64,000 bases of DNA, taken from assembly GCA_963844255.1 (NCBI GenBank), contig CAWJNP010000018.1, positions 1-64,000 on the forward strand, in the 5' to 3' direction. Below, in pieces: positions 37,977 to 47,972 of this stretch; position 1 is the first letter of the stretch; each line of letters starts with the position of its first letter. This DNA is from SZAS-79 sp963844255. GTDB lineage: Bacteria; Pseudomonadota; Gammaproteobacteria; Burkholderiales; SG8-39. Made by a program: the position numbers and the translations under genes. Under the pieces are notes generated by a model, which searched no databases, was not told the origin of the DNA, and saw only the letters and a program-made list of their open reading frames with translations.

Positions 37977-39407
37977 TCAGCTGCCAGGCTTTGGCTGGCT
38001 CGCCGCCTCCCAGCCGCCGCCCAGCGCCTTGATCAACTGAACGCTGGCGGTCATGCGGCGGCCGAGGATGTCGGCTGCCGAGCGCTGATTCGCCAACGCC
38101 GTGGCCTGCGCGCTCACGACCTGCAGGTAGGTGGTGATGCCGGCCTTGTACTGGTTCAGCGCATGGGTGAGGGACTGTTCCGCGGATTTCACGGCTTCAT
38201 CCTGCAGCGCGGCTTCCTCCTCCAGTACGCGCAAGGCGACGAGATTGTCCTCCACCTCGCGAAAGCCGGTCAGTACGGTCGCGCGGTAGTTCGCGACGGT
38301 CGCGTCATACGCGGCCACCGCCTGATCGCTCGCCGCGCGCCTGCGCCCCCCGTCGAACAGCGTGAGGGCCAGCGCCGGACCGACCGACCAGAACCTGCTT
38401 GGCAGCGTGAACCAGTTTCCGGTCGTTGCACTCTGCACGCCGTATGCCGCGCTCAGCGTCGCGGCCGGATAGAACGCCGCAGCAGCCACGCCGATCTGCG
38501 CGTTGGCCGCAGCGACGCGGCGCTCGGCGGCGGCGACGTCGGGCCTGCGCTCCAGGAGGTCCGCAGGCAGCGCGACCGGAATCCGGGGGGGCGAACCGGT
38601 CAGTGGCGTAACCGCAATCGTGACCTCCGCAGGCGGCTTGCCGATCAGCACGGCGATCGCGTGTTCGAGCTGCGCCCGCGACACCGTCAGTTCAAGGGCC
38701 TGAACCTGCGTCGACTTGAGCTGCGTCTCTGCCTGCGCCACATCGGACTTCGGCACCACGCCGACCCGGTAGCGGTTGCCGGTGAGTTCCAGCGACTTCG
38801 CGTAGGCCGCGATCGTCCGCTCCAGGAGCTGGCGCTGCGCGTCCAGTGCACGCAGCTGAAAATAGTTCTGAGCGAGCGTCGCCTGCACGCTCAGGCGCAC
38901 GTTTTCGACGTCTGCTGCACTCGCCTGCGCGCCGGCCTCGCCGGCCTCTACGCTGCGCCCGACGCGGCCCCACAGGTCCGCCTCCCATGAAAGGTTCAGC
39001 GGCGCCGAATAGATCGTGCGCTTGCTGGTCGAGACGCCGACCACAGGCCCGGTCGTAGCCGAAGGCCGCGAACGCGTTTCGGACAATCCTCCGGTCATGT
39101 TCGGGAACCAGGCGGCGCGCGCGGACTGCATCAGCGCAGTCGCCTGGCGGAACTGCGCTTCCGACGCGAGCAGTGTCTGGTTGGATACGCTGACCTGCGC
39201 CATCAGCGCGTCGAGCTTCGCATCTGCGTATGCTGCCCACCAACTGCCGCGACGCACGTCGTCCTTCGGTTGTGCCCGTTGCCAGGCCGCGGCCTCCTTG
39301 TACGCGGCGGGGGCCTCGACCACCGGCCGCACATAGTCCGGTCCGGCGCTGCACCCCGCGAGCAGCATTGCTGCGAACCCCGTCCATCGAATCCCGCGCT
39401 TCGTCAT
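37977..39407 (-). CDS. outer-membrane efflux lipoprotein (NodT/OpmB/OprM family)
   Basis: 476 residues, ATG at 39407 overlapping the permease stop. Lipobox AMLLAGCSAGPDYVRP. Two OEP repeats with helices such as SVSNQTLLASEAQFRQATALMQSARAAWFPNM and LGLRQ-free YDATVANYRATVLTGFREVEDNLVALRVLEEEAALQDEAVK; EADLWGRVGRS marks the second beta region. It is the exit channel for the MdtABC-type pump and, because the SQR-linked pump has none of its own, may also serve that pump. Confidence 0.92.
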   Translation of the reverse strand: MTKRGIRWTGFAAMLLAGCSAGPDYVRPVVEAPAAYKEAAAWQRAQPKDDVRRGSWWAAYADAKLDALMAQVSVSNQTLLASEAQFRQATALMQSARAAWFPNMTGGLSETRSRPSATTGPVVGVSTSKRTIYSAPLNLSWEADLWGRVGRSVEAGEAGAQASAADVENVRLSVQATLAQNYFQLRALDAQRQLLERTIAAYAKSLELTGNRYRVGVVPKSDVAQAETQLKSTQVQALELTVSRAQLEHAIAVLIGKPPAEVTIAVTPLTGSPPRIPVALPADLLERRPDVAAAERRVAAANAQIGVAAAAFYPAATLSAAYGVQSATTGNWFTLPSRFWSVGPALALTLFDGGRRRAASDQAVAAYDATVANYRATVLTGFREVEDNLVALRVLEEEAALQDEAVKSAEQSLTHALNQYKAGITTYLQVVSAQATALANQRSAADILGRRMTASVQLIKALGGGWEAASQPKPGS

Positions 39408-42400
39408 TCCTGTCCTCCGAGGGCCATGTGGCGCGCCGACCACGGCCAGCGCCGCGCCCCCCACAGCCTGAACCGGTCGAGATACAGATACACCACCGGC
39501 GTCGTATACAGCGTCAGGACTTGGCTGAACACCAGGCCACCCACGATCGCGATGCCCAGGGGTCGACGCAGCTCGGCACCGTCGCCGAAGCCGATCGCCA
39601 GCGGCACGGCGCCAAGCAGCGCCGCCATCGTGGTCATCATGATCGGACGGAACCGCAGGAGGCAGGCCTCGTGGATCGCCTTCTCCGGAGACAGTCCGCG
39701 GGTTCGTTCGGCATCGAGCGCGAAATCGACCATCATGATGGCGTTTTTCTTGACGATGCCAATCAGCAGGATCACGCCGATCAGCGCGATGATGCTGAAC
39801 TCCGTATTGAACGCCAGCAGCGCGAGCAGGGCGCCGACGCCGGCCGAGGGCAGGGTCGACAGGATCGTGATCGGGTGCACCAGGCTTTCGTACAACATGC
39901 CGAGGACGATATATACGGTGATCAGGGCAGCAAGGATCAGCCATGGCTGGCTCTCGAGCGACGCCTGGAACGCGCGCGCCGTCCCCTGGAATGTCCCGTG
40001 CACCGTCGTCGGCACGCCGATCCGATCGAGCGCGACCTTGATCGCCGACGTGGCCTGCGAGAGCGATACCCCGACCGGCAGGTTGAACGAGATCGTCGAG
40101 GCGGCAAACTGCCCCTGGTGGTTCACGCCGAGGGGCGCGCTTCCCGGCCCGTAGGTCGCGAAAGCGGAGAGCGGCACCTGTGCTCCGCCCGGTGCGGACA
40201 CGTAAACGTTCTTCAGCGCCTCGGGGCTCTGCCAGAATTCCGGCGCAGCTTCCATCACCACGCGGTACTGGTTCAGGGGATTGTAGATCGTCGAGATCAC
40301 GCGCTGGCCGAACGCATCGTTGAGCGTCGCATCGATCATGCGCACGGAGATACCCAGCTGCGCCGCCCTGTCGCGGTCGATCTGCAGGGTCGTCTGCAGG
40401 CCCTTGTCCTCGCGGTCGGTGTTCACGTCGACGATTTCCGGCACGTCGCTCATCGCCTGGCGCACCTTCGGCTCCCACTCGCGCAGTTCATCCAGCTCGT
40501 CGGCCTGCAGCGTGTACTGGTACTGTGCGCTGGATGACCGGCCGCCGATGCGGATGTCCTGCACGGGTATGAGGAACAGGCTCGCGCCCGGCTCTTTGGC
40601 AAGCTTGCCGCGCAGCCGCCCGACGACCCGGTCGGCCGACAGGTTCCTCTCCGCGAGCGGCTTGAGCGTGACGAACATGAACGCGCTGTTCCTCTGTGCA
40701 CCGCCGGTAAACGCGACGACCGTCTCCACGGCCGGATCGCTGCGCACGATGTCGACGAACGCCGCGACCTTGTCGCGCATCGCCTGGAACGAGATGCTCT
40801 GGTCGGCCTGCACCCGCCCGACGATCCGGCCGGTATCCTGCTGCGGGAAGAATCCCTTGGGAACGATGGTGTACAGGTAGACATTCAGCCCGATGGTCGC
40901 GGCGAGCAGCACCATCATGAAGCGCCCGTGGCGCAGGGCCCATCCGAGCGTGACCTCGTAGGTGCGCAGCATCGCCGCAAAGCTCCGCTCGCTCGCACGA
41001 TACAGGCGGCCGTGGACGTCCTCCTTCCTGTCGGCCCGCAACAGCCGCGCGCACATCATCGGCGTGGTGGTGAGCGACACCAGCAGCGATATCAGGATCG
41101 CCACCGACAGCACCACTGCAAACTCGCGGAAGAGCCGGCCCACGATCCCGCCCATCAGCAGGATCGGGATGAACACCGCGATCAGCGACAGGCTCATGGA
41201 CAGCACCGTGAAGCCCACTTCGCGCGAGCCCTGCAGGGCCGCCTGCATCGGCGTCATGCCACCTTCGATGCGGCGCGAGATGTTCTCGAGCACCACGATG
41301 GCGTCGTCCACCACGAAGCCGGTGGAGATGGTCAGCGCCATCAGTGACAGGTTGTCCACGCTGTAGCCGCACAGGTACATCACGCCGAAGGTGCCGATCA
41401 GGGACACCGGCACCGCAACGCTGGGAATCAGGGTGGCGCGCCAGTTGCGCAGGAACATGAAGACGACCATGATCACCAGCGCGATCGAAATGGCCAGTGC
41501 GCGCTCGACGTCGCGCAGGCTGGCCCGGATCGTCGGCGTGCGGTCCAGTGCCACCTCGACGTCGATGGCGCTCGAAATCGAGGCACGCAGCACCGGCAGG
41601 AGGTCGCGCACCCGGTCGACGGTATCGATGATGTTCGCGTTCGGCTGGCGGTAGAGGATGATGAGCACCGACTGCCGGCCGTTGGCCGAGCCCGAGTTGC
41701 GCAGGTCCTGCACCGAATCGACCACCTCGCCCACATCCGACAGGCGCACCGCCGCGCCATTCCGGTAGGCGACGATCAGCGGCATGTAGTCGGCCGCCCG
41801 CTTCGCCTGGTCGTTGGCGAGGATCTGCCAGTGGCGCGTGGCGTCCTCGACCGAACCCTTGGGCCGGTTCACGTTGGTCGACACGATCGCGGAACGCACC
41901 TCCTCCATGCCGATCCTGTACTTGTTCAGGGTCGCCGGATTCAGTTCCACGCGCACCGCCGGCAGCGAACTGCCGCCGACGGTCACCTCGCCGATGCCCT
42001 GCACCTGCGAAAGCTTCTGTGCGAGCACCGTGGAGGCCGCGTCATAGATCTGGCCCGGCGTCATGGTGTCGGAGGTCAGCGAGAGGATCATGATCGGCGC
42101 GTCGGCCGGGTTGACCTTGCGGTAGGTCGGGTTGTTCGGCAGCCCGCTGGGCAGCGAACTGCGCGCGGCGTTCAGCGCGGCCTGCACGTCGCGCGCCGCG
42201 CCGTCGATGCTGCGGCTGAGGTCGAACTGCAGCGTGATCCGCGTCGCACCGAGGGAACTCGAGGAGGTGATCTCGGTGATCCCGGCGATCCGGCCGAGCG
42301 CACGCTCCAGCGGCGTGGCGACAGTGGCCGCCATCGTCTCGGGACTCGCCCCGGGCAGCACCGCGCGCACCGAGATCGTCGGGTAGTCCACCTGCGGCAG

Positions 42401-42508
42401 CGGCGCGACCGGCAGCAGCTTGAACGCGATGGCCCCGGCCAGCGCGATGCCCAGTGTCAGCAGAGTCGTGGCCACGGGCCGATCGATGAAGGGACGGCTG
42501 ATGTTCAC
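39404..42508 (-). CDS. mdtC: RND permease, MdtC/MuxC-like
   Basis: 1034 residues, intact. MNISRPFIDRPVATTLLTLGIALAGAIAFKLLPVAPLPQVDYPTI is diagnostic for the MdtB/MdtC branch. TM4 ISTGFVVDDAIVVLENISR holds the proton-relay Asp pair; the C-terminal half repeats SLMALTIS-like and LIGIVKKNAIMMVDFALDA segments. With the permease encoded upstream it forms a mixed trimer (2 MdtB : 1 MdtC in E. coli). Start 7 bases after the preceding stop. Confidence 0.92.
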   Translation of the reverse strand: MNISRPFIDRPVATTLLTLGIALAGAIAFKLLPVAPLPQVDYPTISVRAVLPGASPETMAATVATPLERALGRIAGITEITSSSSLGATRITLQFDLSRSIDGAARDVQAALNAARSSLPSGLPNNPTYRKVNPADAPIMILSLTSDTMTPGQIYDAASTVLAQKLSQVQGIGEVTVGGSSLPAVRVELNPATLNKYRIGMEEVRSAIVSTNVNRPKGSVEDATRHWQILANDQAKRAADYMPLIVAYRNGAAVRLSDVGEVVDSVQDLRNSGSANGRQSVLIILYRQPNANIIDTVDRVRDLLPVLRASISSAIDVEVALDRTPTIRASLRDVERALAISIALVIMVVFMFLRNWRATLIPSVAVPVSLIGTFGVMYLCGYSVDNLSLMALTISTGFVVDDAIVVLENISRRIEGGMTPMQAALQGSREVGFTVLSMSLSLIAVFIPILLMGGIVGRLFREFAVVLSVAILISLLVSLTTTPMMCARLLRADRKEDVHGRLYRASERSFAAMLRTYEVTLGWALRHGRFMMVLLAATIGLNVYLYTIVPKGFFPQQDTGRIVGRVQADQSISFQAMRDKVAAFVDIVRSDPAVETVVAFTGGAQRNSAFMFVTLKPLAERNLSADRVVGRLRGKLAKEPGASLFLIPVQDIRIGGRSSSAQYQYTLQADELDELREWEPKVRQAMSDVPEIVDVNTDREDKGLQTTLQIDRDRAAQLGISVRMIDATLNDAFGQRVISTIYNPLNQYRVVMEAAPEFWQSPEALKNVYVSAPGGAQVPLSAFATYGPGSAPLGVNHQGQFAASTISFNLPVGVSLSQATSAIKVALDRIGVPTTVHGTFQGTARAFQASLESQPWLILAALITVYIVLGMLYESLVHPITILSTLPSAGVGALLALLAFNTEFSIIALIGVILLIGIVKKNAIMMVDFALDAERTRGLSPEKAIHEACLLRFRPIMMTTMAALLGAVPLAIGFGDGAELRRPLGIAIVGGLVFSQVLTLYTTPVVYLYLDRFRLWGARRWPWSARHMALGGQE

Positions 42509-42515
42509 GCGACCC

Positions 42516-45500
42516 TCATCCTGCGACCCCGCGGGTGCGCCGCGCCAGCCGGTCGAACCACAGGTAGATCACCGGTGTGGTGAAGAGCGTCAGCACCTGG
42601 CTCACCAGCAGTCCGCCGACCATGGTGATACCCAGGGGGTTGCGCAGTTCGGAGCCGACTCCGCTGCCGAGCATCAGCGGCAGCGCGGCGAGCAGCGCCG
42701 CCAGCGTCGTCATCAGGATCGGACGAAAGCGCAGCAGGCAGGCCTGGCGGATCGCCTCATGCGGTGATCGGCCCTCCTTGCGCTCGGCCTCGAGCGCGAA
42801 GTCGATCATCATGATCGCGTTCTTCTTCACGATCCCGATCAGCAGGATGATCCCGATGATCCCGATGATCCCCAGGTCGTTCTTCGACACGATGAGCGCA
42901 AGCAGCGCGCCGACGCCGGCCGATGGCAGCGTGGACAGTATGGTCACTGGATGGATGTAGCTTTCATACAGCACGCCAAGCACGATATACATGGTGACGA
43001 TCGCGGCGAGGATCAGCAGCAGCGTATTGTCGAGCGATGCCTGGAATGCGAGCGCCGCGCCCTGGAAGCGCGTCTGCACCGAGAGCGGCAGCGCGATGTC
43101 CTTGCGGGCAGCGTGGATCGCGTCGACTGCATCGCCCAGGGACGCGCCCGGCGCCAGATTGAACGAGATCGTGGCCGAAGGAAACTGGCCGAGGTGGTTG
43201 ATCACCAGCGGGGTGGGTTTTTCGATCACGCGGGCGAGCGCAGACAGGCGGACCTGCTCGCCGTTCGAGGAACTCACGTGGATGTCATCGAGCGCGGCCG
43301 GCCCGGTCCGGAACTCCGGCTTCACCTCGAGCACCACGCGGTACTGGCTGGTCTGCGTGAAGATGGTCGAGATCAGGCGCTGGCCGAACGCGTTGTAGAG
43401 CGCGTTGTCGATGGCCGCCGTCGTGACACCGAGGCGGCCCGCCGTCGCGCGGTCGATCTCGACATAGGCCTGCAGGCCCTGGTCCTGCAGGTCGCTCGCC
43501 ACATCTGCCAGCTGCGGCAGGCCGCGCAGGCGCTCGACCAGCCGCGGCACCCAGAGGCTCAGCTCGGCCGGATCGGCATCCTCAACGCTGAACTGGTACT
43601 GGGTGCGGCTGACCCGGTCCTCGATGGTCAGGTCCTGCACCGGCTGCATGTAGAGCGCGATGCCCTCGACCTTCGCGACCCGGGACTGCAGGCGGCGTAT
43701 GACTTCCGCCGCCTCGTCCTTGCGCTCGGCGTGCGGCTTCAGATTGATCAGCAACCGGCCGCTGTTGAGCGTTGTATTGACGCCGTCCACGCCGATGAAG
43801 GACGAGAGGCTGGCAACGGCCGGGTCTTCCAGCACCACGCGCGCCAGCGCCTGCTGTCGTTCCGACATCGCGCCGAAGGAGATCGACTGCGGCGCTTCGG
43901 TGACGCCCTGGATCAGGCCGGTGTCCTGGATCGGAAAGAAGCCCTTGGGTATGAAGACGTAGAGAACGATCGTCAGCGCGAGCGTCCCGATCGCAACCAG
44001 CAGCGTGGCTGTCTGCCGCTCCAGCACCCAGTCGAGCATCACTGCATAGCGCGCGATCACCGCGTCGAAGAAACGCCCGCTTGCGCGGTAGAACGCACCG
44101 CGTTCGGCCTCGGGCCGGTGGCGCAGCAGCTTGGCGCACATCATCGGCGTGAGCGTGAGCGAGACCAGCGCGGAGATCAGGATCGCCACCGCGAGGGTGA
44201 TCGCGAATTCGCGAAACAGGCGGCCCACCACGTCACCCATGAACAGCAGCGGGATCAGCACCGCGATCAGCGATACCGTCAGCGAGATGATCGTGAACCC
44301 GATCTGCTCCGACCCCTTGAGCGCCGCCTCGAGCGGGGAAAGCGGCGGCGTATTTTCAGTGCCCTCGATGTAGCGCGACACGTTTTCGATCATCACGATC
44401 GCGTCGTCGACCACGAATCCGGTGCCGATGGTCAGCGCCATCAGGGTAAGGTTGTTGATGCTGAATCCGGCGAGGTACATCACCCCGAAGGTGCCGATCA
44501 GCGAGACCGGCACCGCAACGCTGGGGATCGCAGTCGCGGGGCCGTTGCGCAGGAAGAGGAAGATCACCAACACCACCAGCGCGACCGCGAGGGCGAGCTC
44601 CATCTTGACGTCCCGCACCGAGGCGCGGATGGTTGTCGTCCGGTCGGTGAGCAGCGCGACGTCGACCGAACCCGGCAGCGTCGAGCGCAACTGGGGCAGC
44701 AGCTTGTTGATGCTGTCGACCACTTCGATCACGTTCGCGCCGGGCTGGCGCTGGATGTTCACCAGTACCGCGGAAGATTCGTTGGCCCATGCCGCCAGCC
44801 GCACGTTCTCCGCGTCGTCCACCGCTTCGGCCACATCCGACAGCCGCACCGGCCGGCCGGCCTTGTAGGAAACGATCAGGTTGCGGTACTCGTCAGCCGA
44901 GCGCAGCTGGTCATTTGCATCGATGGTCGAGGCGCGCGCCGGGCCATCGAAGCTCCCCTTTGCCTGGTTGACGTTGGCGGCAGCGATGGCGGTCCGCAGG
45001 TCATCGAGCGACAGGCCGTAGGCGGCGAGCACCTTGGGATTGGCCTGGATGCGCACTGCGGGCCGCTGCCCGCCGGCGAGGCTGACCAGTCCCACGCCGG
45101 CCAGCTGCGACAGCTTCTGCGCAACCCGCGTGTCGACGAGGTTCTGCAGGACGGGCAGAGACAATGTCTTCGAGGTGACCGCAAGCGTGATGATGGGCGT
45201 GTCGGCCGGATTGACCTTGGCGTAGATCGGCGGAACCGGGAGGTCGGACGGGAGCAGGTTGCCCGAGGCGTTGATCGCAGCCTGCACCTCCTGTTCGGCC
45301 ACATCGAGGCTCAGCGCAAGGCTGAACTGCAGCGTGATCACCGAGGCACCGCCGGAGCTCGTCGAGGACATCTGGTTGAGGCCCGGCATCTGGCCGAACT
45401 GGCGTTCGAGCGGCGCGGTGATCGAGGAGGTCATCACGTCGGGGCTCGCGCCGGGGTAGAGCGTCACCACCTGGATGGTCGGGTAATCGACCTCGGGCAG

Positions 45501-45608
45501 CGCGGAGATCGGCATCACCCGGTAGGCGATGAGGCCGGCCAGCATGATCGCGACCATGAACAACAAGGTCGCCACCGGCCGGAGGATGAAGATGCGCGAG
45601 GGATTCAC
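42516..45608 (-). CDS. mdtB: RND permease, MdtB/MuxB-like
   Basis: 1030 residues, intact. N-terminus MNPSRIFILRPVATLLFMVAIMLAGLIAYRVMPISALPEVDYPTIQV; TM4 LTIGTGFVVDDAIVMIENVSRYIEG with the Asp pair; C-terminal LIGIVKKNAIMMIDFALEAERKEGRSPHEAI. About half identical-looking to the permease encoded downstream, consistent with a duplicated heteromeric pair. Order adaptor-permease-permease-channel equals P. aeruginosa muxABC-opmB. Confidence 0.92.
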   Translation of the reverse strand: MNPSRIFILRPVATLLFMVAIMLAGLIAYRVMPISALPEVDYPTIQVVTLYPGASPDVMTSSITAPLERQFGQMPGLNQMSSTSSGGASVITLQFSLALSLDVAEQEVQAAINASGNLLPSDLPVPPIYAKVNPADTPIITLAVTSKTLSLPVLQNLVDTRVAQKLSQLAGVGLVSLAGGQRPAVRIQANPKVLAAYGLSLDDLRTAIAAANVNQAKGSFDGPARASTIDANDQLRSADEYRNLIVSYKAGRPVRLSDVAEAVDDAENVRLAAWANESSAVLVNIQRQPGANVIEVVDSINKLLPQLRSTLPGSVDVALLTDRTTTIRASVRDVKMELALAVALVVLVIFLFLRNGPATAIPSVAVPVSLIGTFGVMYLAGFSINNLTLMALTIGTGFVVDDAIVMIENVSRYIEGTENTPPLSPLEAALKGSEQIGFTIISLTVSLIAVLIPLLFMGDVVGRLFREFAITLAVAILISALVSLTLTPMMCAKLLRHRPEAERGAFYRASGRFFDAVIARYAVMLDWVLERQTATLLVAIGTLALTIVLYVFIPKGFFPIQDTGLIQGVTEAPQSISFGAMSERQQALARVVLEDPAVASLSSFIGVDGVNTTLNSGRLLINLKPHAERKDEAAEVIRRLQSRVAKVEGIALYMQPVQDLTIEDRVSRTQYQFSVEDADPAELSLWVPRLVERLRGLPQLADVASDLQDQGLQAYVEIDRATAGRLGVTTAAIDNALYNAFGQRLISTIFTQTSQYRVVLEVKPEFRTGPAALDDIHVSSSNGEQVRLSALARVIEKPTPLVINHLGQFPSATISFNLAPGASLGDAVDAIHAARKDIALPLSVQTRFQGAALAFQASLDNTLLLILAAIVTMYIVLGVLYESYIHPVTILSTLPSAGVGALLALIVSKNDLGIIGIIGIILLIGIVKKNAIMMIDFALEAERKEGRSPHEAIRQACLLRFRPILMTTLAALLAALPLMLGSGVGSELRNPLGITMVGGLLVSQVLTLFTTPVIYLWFDRLARRTRGVAG

Positions 45609-45618
45609 GCCCGGATGC

Positions 45619-47067
45619 TTACTGCGGGCCGCCGCCGGCTTCGCGCTGGCGGCGCAGTTCGCGCATGTACTTGATGCGATCCTCCTGCGACATTTTTTTC
45701 ACTTCCTCGCCGAATTCGCCGCGCTCGATGCGCGCGTTGACCTCGGCCCAGCGCTTCGCCCGTGCCTCCGGCGAGAGCGCCGCGCCGCCGCCCGGTCCCG
45801 TCGTGCCGCCCTTGGCAGCGCCGCCCTTGCGCGGCGCGGTGGCCGCTGCGCGCGCCTCGGTGGTCGTCGCCTCGATCTTTGCGCCCTCGCGCAGCTTGTC
45901 GGCGCCGTCGACGACGACGCTCTCGCCGGCCGCAAGCCCCGATTCGACCGCCACGGACTCGCCCTGCACCGGTCCGAGTTTCACCTTGCGCACGCTCACC
46001 GTGCTGTCGGGTTTGACGACGTAGACGTAGGTGCCCGGGGTACCACGCTGTACCGCTGCGCCCGGAATCAGGACTGCATCGGGCTTCACATCGACCAGCA
46101 TGCGCACGTTGGCGAACTGGCTGGGGAACAGCGCGTTGTCGGCGTTCGCAAACTGCGCCTTGAGCTTCACCGTGCCCGTGGCCGGGTCGATCTGGTTGTC
46201 GACCGTCAGCAGCGCGCCGCTCGCAAGCCTGACCTTGTCCGCGCGGTCGTAGGCATCCACCGGGAGTTTCGCGCCGGCGCGCAGTTTGGCCATGACCGGC
46301 GGCAGGCTGTCTTCCGGGATCGAGAACACCACGGCGATCGGCTGCAGCTGGGTGATGACGACCAGCCCGTTGGCGTCCCCTGCGCGCACCATGTTGCCGC
46401 TGTCCACCTGGCGCAGGCCGAGGCGCCCGCTGACCGGCGCGGTGATCCGGCAGTAGGACAACTGCAGCCTTGCGGATTCGATGGCCGCCTGGTTGATCTT
46501 GACGGTACCCTCGTACTGGCGCACCAGGGCCTCCTGCGTGTCGACCTGCTGCTTCGCGATCGAATCCTGCTCCTGCAATGTGCGGTAGCGCTCGAGGTCG
46601 ATGCGCGCGTTCTTCAGCAAGGCCTGGTCGCGCGCCATCTGCCCTTCAGCCGTGGCGAGCTGCACCTGGTAGGGACGGGGGTCGATCTCCGCGAGCAGGT
46701 CGCCCGCGCGCACCACCTGGCCCTCCTTGAAGGCGACGCGCATCAGTTGTCCGTCGATCCGGCTCTTTACGACCACAGTAGCCAGCGGCGTCACCGAACC
46801 GAGCCCGGCGAGAATGACATTGACCTCACCGGACTTCGCGGGCGCCGTAATCACCGGCGTCGCCAGCGACCCGGGACCGAAGCGCCCCTTGCCCTTGCCC
46901 GGACCCGGCTTTGCGGTGTCGCCGGCGGCAGGGTTCCCGCTCTGAAATCCACCCTGCTGGTAGTAATACGCAGCCCCGGCGCCTGCGGCAATCAAGATGA
47001 CCGCCACCGGCCAGATCCAGCGCCACCTGCGGTTTGAACGGGTTCCTGATGCGTTGGATTCGGGCAT
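45619..47067 (-). CDS. mdtA: RND periplasmic adaptor, MdtA/MuxA-like
   Basis: 482 residues, ATG at 47067; a longer frame reaches upstream but has no membrane helix before this ATG. Single N-terminal membrane helix (WIWPVAVILIAAGAGAAYYYQQGG). Barrel-sandwich and hairpin follow (VVVKSRIDGQLMRVAFKEGQVVRAGDLLAEIDPRPYQVQL; CRITAPVSGRLGLRQVDSGNMV). The last 60 residues are a charged extension (EARAKRWAEVNARIERG ... RIKYMRELRRQREAG), longer than E. coli MdtA, perhaps a coiled coil. First gene of the efflux operon, divergent from the FKBP gene across 230 bases with TTGTAACAC/TTGTAGCAC-like repeats near 47155. Confidence 0.9.
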   Translation of the reverse strand: MPESNASGTRSNRRWRWIWPVAVILIAAGAGAAYYYQQGGFQSGNPAAGDTAKPGPGKGKGRFGPGSLATPVITAPAKSGEVNVILAGLGSVTPLATVVVKSRIDGQLMRVAFKEGQVVRAGDLLAEIDPRPYQVQLATAEGQMARDQALLKNARIDLERYRTLQEQDSIAKQQVDTQEALVRQYEGTVKINQAAIESARLQLSYCRITAPVSGRLGLRQVDSGNMVRAGDANGLVVITQLQPIAVVFSIPEDSLPPVMAKLRAGAKLPVDAYDRADKVRLASGALLTVDNQIDPATGTVKLKAQFANADNALFPSQFANVRMLVDVKPDAVLIPGAAVQRGTPGTYVYVVKPDSTVSVRKVKLGPVQGESVAVESGLAAGESVVVDGADKLREGAKIEATTTEARAAATAPRKGGAAKGGTTGPGGGAALSPEARAKRWAEVNARIERGEFGEEVKKMSQEDRIKYMRELRRQREAGGGPQ

Positions 47068-47297
47068 GGTCGGGACTTCCGGGTATCGCGCCGGCGGCGC
47101 GGGATGCTGATACGGCTTTATAGCGGTTCGCGCGGTTCGCGGGCAATGCTTCCTTGTAACACTTTGTAGCACTTGCACGACCGCCTGCACCTGCGCCCGC
47201 CCACCAGGGCGCCGAATGGATAGAATGCGCGCATCAATTCCCGTGCCCGGAAACGAGGCCGCTGGATTCGATTCACACCATCATTCAAGGAACCCTC

Positions 47298-47972
47298 ATG
47301 AGAATTTTCCTGTCCGGCGTATCCGCCGTCCTGTGCGTCGGCCTCGCCGCTGCACCCGCGTTTGCTGCGGACCCCGCCAACGACACGCAGAAAACCCTGT
47401 ATGCGCTCGGCGTCGCAATGAGCCAGTCGCTGGGCGACTTCTCGCTGACCGCGGCGGAGATCGAGTTCGTCAAGGCGGGCCTCGCCGACGGCGTGCTCAA
47501 GAACCCGCTGAAAGTGGAGATGCAGACCTACGGCCCGAAAATACAGCCCCTGGCCCAGGCGCGCGCCGAGGCGATTGCCAAGCAGGAGACGGCGAAGGGC
47601 GCAGGCTTTCTGACCAAGGCCGCCGCCGAGGCAGGCGCGAAGAAAACCGCGTCCGGTGCGATCGTGAAGGTCATCAAGGAAGGCACGGGCAAGACGCCGA
47701 CGGCCGCCGACACGGTCAAGGTTCACTACCACGGCACGCTGATCGACGGCACGGTGTTCGACAGCTCGGTCAAGCGCGGCGAGCCGGCCACGTTTCCGCT
47801 GAGCGGCGTGATCAAGTGCTGGACCGAGGGCGTGCAGCAGATCAAGGTCGGCGGCAAGAGCCGGCTGGTCTGTCCGGCTGCGCTGGCGTACGGCGACCGT
47901 GGATCGCCGCCGGTGATCAAGCCAGGTGCGACGCTGGTGTTCGAGGTTGAATTGCTCGAAATCGTCAAATAG
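47298..47972 (+). CDS. periplasmic FKBP-type peptidyl-prolyl isomerase
   Basis: 224 residues, ATG at 47298 with CAAGGAACC upstream. Signal peptide ending AAPAFA. FKBP_N helical dimerisation domain (DTQKTLYALGVAMSQSLGDFSLTAAEIEFVKAGLADGVL), then the catalytic FKBP domain from about 125 (VKVHYHGTLIDGTVFDSSVKRGEPATFPL; GVIKCWTEGVQQIKVGGKSRLVCPAALAYGDRGSPP; VFEVELLEI). It is a Mip/FkpA-like folding helper in the periplasm. Two Cys flank the active site region (KCWTEG, LVCP). Followed at once by three tandem terminator repeats. Confidence 0.92.
   Translation: MRIFLSGVSAVLCVGLAAAPAFAADPANDTQKTLYALGVAMSQSLGDFSLTAAEIEFVKAGLADGVLKNPLKVEMQTYGPKIQPLAQARAEAIAKQETAKGAGFLTKAAAEAGAKKTASGAIVKVIKEGTGKTPTAADTVKVHYHGTLIDGTVFDSSVKRGEPATFPLSGVIKCWTEGVQQIKVGGKSRLVCPAALAYGDRGSPPVIKPGATLVFEVELLEIVK

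Noticed and set aside
42951..45674. A 907-codon open frame on the plus strand opposite the MdtB-like gene
   Set aside because: It is a compositional shadow of a high-GC gene: Arg/His/Asp/Gly-rich, no domain, and the minus-strand RND permease is complete and conserved.
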